Positions 62,729 through 64,000 of a DNA stretch of 64,000 nucleotides are shown here, one piece after another; position 1 is the stretch's first letter, and each line of letters opens with the position of its first letter. The notes under the pieces were generated by a model. The model did not search any database. It was given only the letters and a program-made list of their open reading frames with translations, and was not told the origin of the DNA. The position numbers were made by a program, and so were the translations under genes. This DNA is from Arthrobacter antibioticus (GTDB taxonomy: Bacteria > Actinomycetota > Actinomycetes > Actinomycetales > Micrococcaceae), in NCBI RefSeq assembly GCF_030063205.1, contig NZ_JASISQ010000009.1, positions 1 to 64,000 of the forward strand, given 5' to 3'.

Positions 62729-63505
62729 ATGTCGACGGTGATAACAGCGGTGGGAAACCGTAAGGGTGGTGTTGGTAAGACATCAGTGACCCTCGGTCTC
62801 GCTATTGGGTTGAGCCTGCTGGGGAAACGAGTTCTCGTCGTTGATCTTGATCCACAGGCCAACGCTACGACAGCACTAGAAGCCGAGGGTGAATTTAATA
62901 TCTTTGATGTCCTTTATGGGGGAGAGGCCGGCACTCTTGGGCAGGCCATCGTCGCTACTTCTTGGTTGGGCATTGATGCAGTGCCTGGCTCCGAAAGCTT
63001 GTCACGCATCGAGTCCGAAGTGCTCATGACACCTGAATTAAGGCTAAAAACGGCTGCGTGGACCTCAGTAGAGCTCGAAAAGTACGACCACATTCTGATC
63101 GATCTCCCTCCGGCCCTAGGCCGACTCACTCTTAACGGCCTGATTTGGGCAGATCAAGTCATTGCAGTCACTGAAGCCGCGGCGTTCTCCGTAAGGGGAG
63201 TGACTGAATTTCTGGAAACTGTAGCCAAAGTCCAGTCATTACCCCATCTGAACCCGGAGCTTAAATTCGCTGGCATCATCATCAACAAAACTAGTGCACC
63301 GTTGACGGGGGAGCATTCCTACCAAATAGGTGAACTCCAGGCCGAGTATGGTGACAGCGTGATGATGCCAGCCGTACCTCAACGGACAGCCATGCAGGAC
63401 TCCGTTAGCTCACGAACGCCACTAACAAAATTGTCCGGTCCAGGTGCCGCTGCTCTGACGGAGATTTTCGTGAAGCACGCACGACGATTAAATGGGGAGA
63501 AATAA
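62729..63505 (+). CDS. parA: ParA-type partition ATPase
   Basis: The 258-residue protein has the deviant Walker A KGGVGKTS (12-19), VLVVDLDPQANATTAL and ILIDLPPALGRLTLNGL motifs, typical of small class Ib ParA proteins without an N-terminal HTH. AAGGAGGG at 62718-62725 precedes the ATG. TAATG joins it to the next gene. It should segregate the plasmid with the RHH partner. Confidence 0.93.
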   Translation: MSTVITAVGNRKGGVGKTSVTLGLAIGLSLLGKRVLVVDLDPQANATTALEAEGEFNIFDVLYGGEAGTLGQAIVATSWLGIDAVPGSESLSRIESEVLMTPELRLKTAAWTSVELEKYDHILIDLPPALGRLTLNGLIWADQVIAVTEAAAFSVRGVTEFLETVAKVQSLPHLNPELKFAGIIINKTSAPLTGEHSYQIGELQAEYGDSVMMPAVPQRTAMQDSVSSRTPLTKLSGPGAAALTEIFVKHARRLNGEK

Positions 63506-63813
63506 TGGCATCGATTGAACGCAAATCATCAATTCGTAAAGCGCCGATTGCGGATGTTGTCGAGTCACTGACGAGGCCGTCAGAGACCATATCATCCGAG
63601 CAAGGTATGGATGGACGTACCAGGCTCGAAGAGCGTAGTGAGGTAATTCGCCCCGGCCCTGGCCGGCCCCGATCCAAGCGACGTATGGAGCCCTTCTCGT
63701 CCAAGATAGAAATTAGCCTACGAGACGATCTGGACGACTATCTTGCACAGCATAGGATGACAGTTGTCGACTTTCTGGACGAAGCATTTAGGGACAGGTT
63801 ACAAAAAAAATAA
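63505..63813 (+). CDS. ParG/ParB-like ribbon-helix-helix partition protein
   Basis: The 102-residue protein has a flexible basic N-terminus and a C-terminal strand-helix-helix (PFSSKIEISLRDDLDDYLAQ, HRMTVVDFLDEAFRDRLQ). It overlaps the parA stop by one base (TAATG). In class Ib systems such proteins bind the centromere and repress parA. The repeats at 62508-62671 are the likely target. Confidence 0.8.
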   Translation: MASIERKSSIRKAPIADVVESLTRPSETISSEQGMDGRTRLEERSEVIRPGPGRPRSKRRMEPFSSKIEISLRDDLDDYLAQHRMTVVDFLDEAFRDRLQKK

Positions 63814-63890
63814 TTATATCTTTACATAATTATTTATTTTTATATTCGCTGCTTTGCCCAGATTCTCCGGGAGGTGAATCTCTGTCAGTA

Positions 63891-64000
63891 GTGAATGGTC
63901 GCAATGAGGATTCTTATCAGTTCGGGTTTTTTCAATTAGTCATTGGGGTTATCGGAGCTGTGGCTGGCGCGAGGCGCTTGGTAGTGTCGCGCAACAGTGG
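63891..64000 (+). CDS. N-terminal part of a possible membrane protein, cut by window end
   Basis: A GTG at 63891 opens a frame to the window edge encoding VNGRNEDSYQFGFFQLVIGV and IGAVAGARRLVV, with one membrane-like segment. GGGAGG lies 16 bases upstream, rather far. Partial and tentative. Confidence 0.35.
   Translation, partial: MNGRNEDSYQFGFFQLVIGVIGAVAGARRLVVSRNS

Noticed and set aside
1-64000. CRISPR arrays, rRNA and tRNA genes
   Set aside because: No regularly spaced repeats, rRNA segments or cloverleaf-like sequences with conserved T-loop were noticed.

Overview
The window looks like most of an actinobacterial (Micrococcales, probably Micrococcaceae-like) conjugative plasmid of moderately high GC. 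This rests on a Streptomyces-style type IV secretion set (SCO6880-like protein, DUF4913 protein, VirB4/VirD4-like ATPases), a YcaO peptide cluster with actinobacterial features, GC-rich third codon positions, and dense ATGA/GTGA gene overlaps. No rRNA, tRNA, CRISPR array or ordinary housekeeping gene was found. Species cannot be named from sequence alone.

Layout. 1-3.9 kb: two related small lipoproteins, a coiled-coil membrane protein and an aminoglycoside-phosphotransferase-like kinase. 4.6-6.4 kb: NrdH-like redoxin, a small unknown protein, Ssb and a small DNA-binding-like protein. 6.8-9.3 kb: a DUF1016/PDDEXK nuclease, a Zur-like Fur protein with a damaged N-terminus, an SmtB-type zinc sensor and a His-rich protein. 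9.7-24 kb: a metal-chelate ABC importer (permease, ATPase, lipoprotein) and a complete YcaO RiPP cluster (33-residue precursor, leader-binding partner, S15-like hydrolase, YcaO, SagB-like dehydrogenase, heterodimeric ABC transporter, beta-propeller protein, prolyl oligopeptidase). 24.3-25.8 kb: a decayed IS21 element. 25.9-30.8 kb: a repeat-rich, oriT-like region, MobC, MOBP relaxase and cargo-like proteins. 30.8-36.7 kb: PIN protein, type II restriction-modification set with controller protein, and a serine resolvase with its putative res site. 36.7-44.2 kb: a giant DarB-like methylase-helicase and accessory proteins. 44.3-55.5 kb: the conjugation apparatus. 55.8-58.8 kb: an alpha/beta hydrolase and an XRE/ImmA-IrrE/membrane-protein triad. 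59-63.8 kb: small paralogous proteins, a primase-like replication protein and parA plus a ribbon-helix-helix partner.

The most notable system is the 9.7-24 kb region. A perfect 9-1-9 Fur/Zur-type palindrome precedes the importer, and a degenerate copy lies in the divergent promoter of the precursor peptide and the propeller/peptidase operon. My inference is a metal-repressed, ribosomally made, azol(in)e-bearing metallophore with its own export and uptake, next to zinc-homeostasis genes. This is a hypothesis; no chemistry can be read from DNA.

Other notable signals: a shared C-terminal motif and basic tail in four plasmid proteins (relaxase, methylase-helicase and two accessory proteins) that may be a type IV secretion signal; a 103-codon gene overprinted inside the methylase-helicase gene; a dnaX-like slippery heptamer joining two halves of a conjugation protein; and a long hairpin/terminator locus that may encode a structured RNA.
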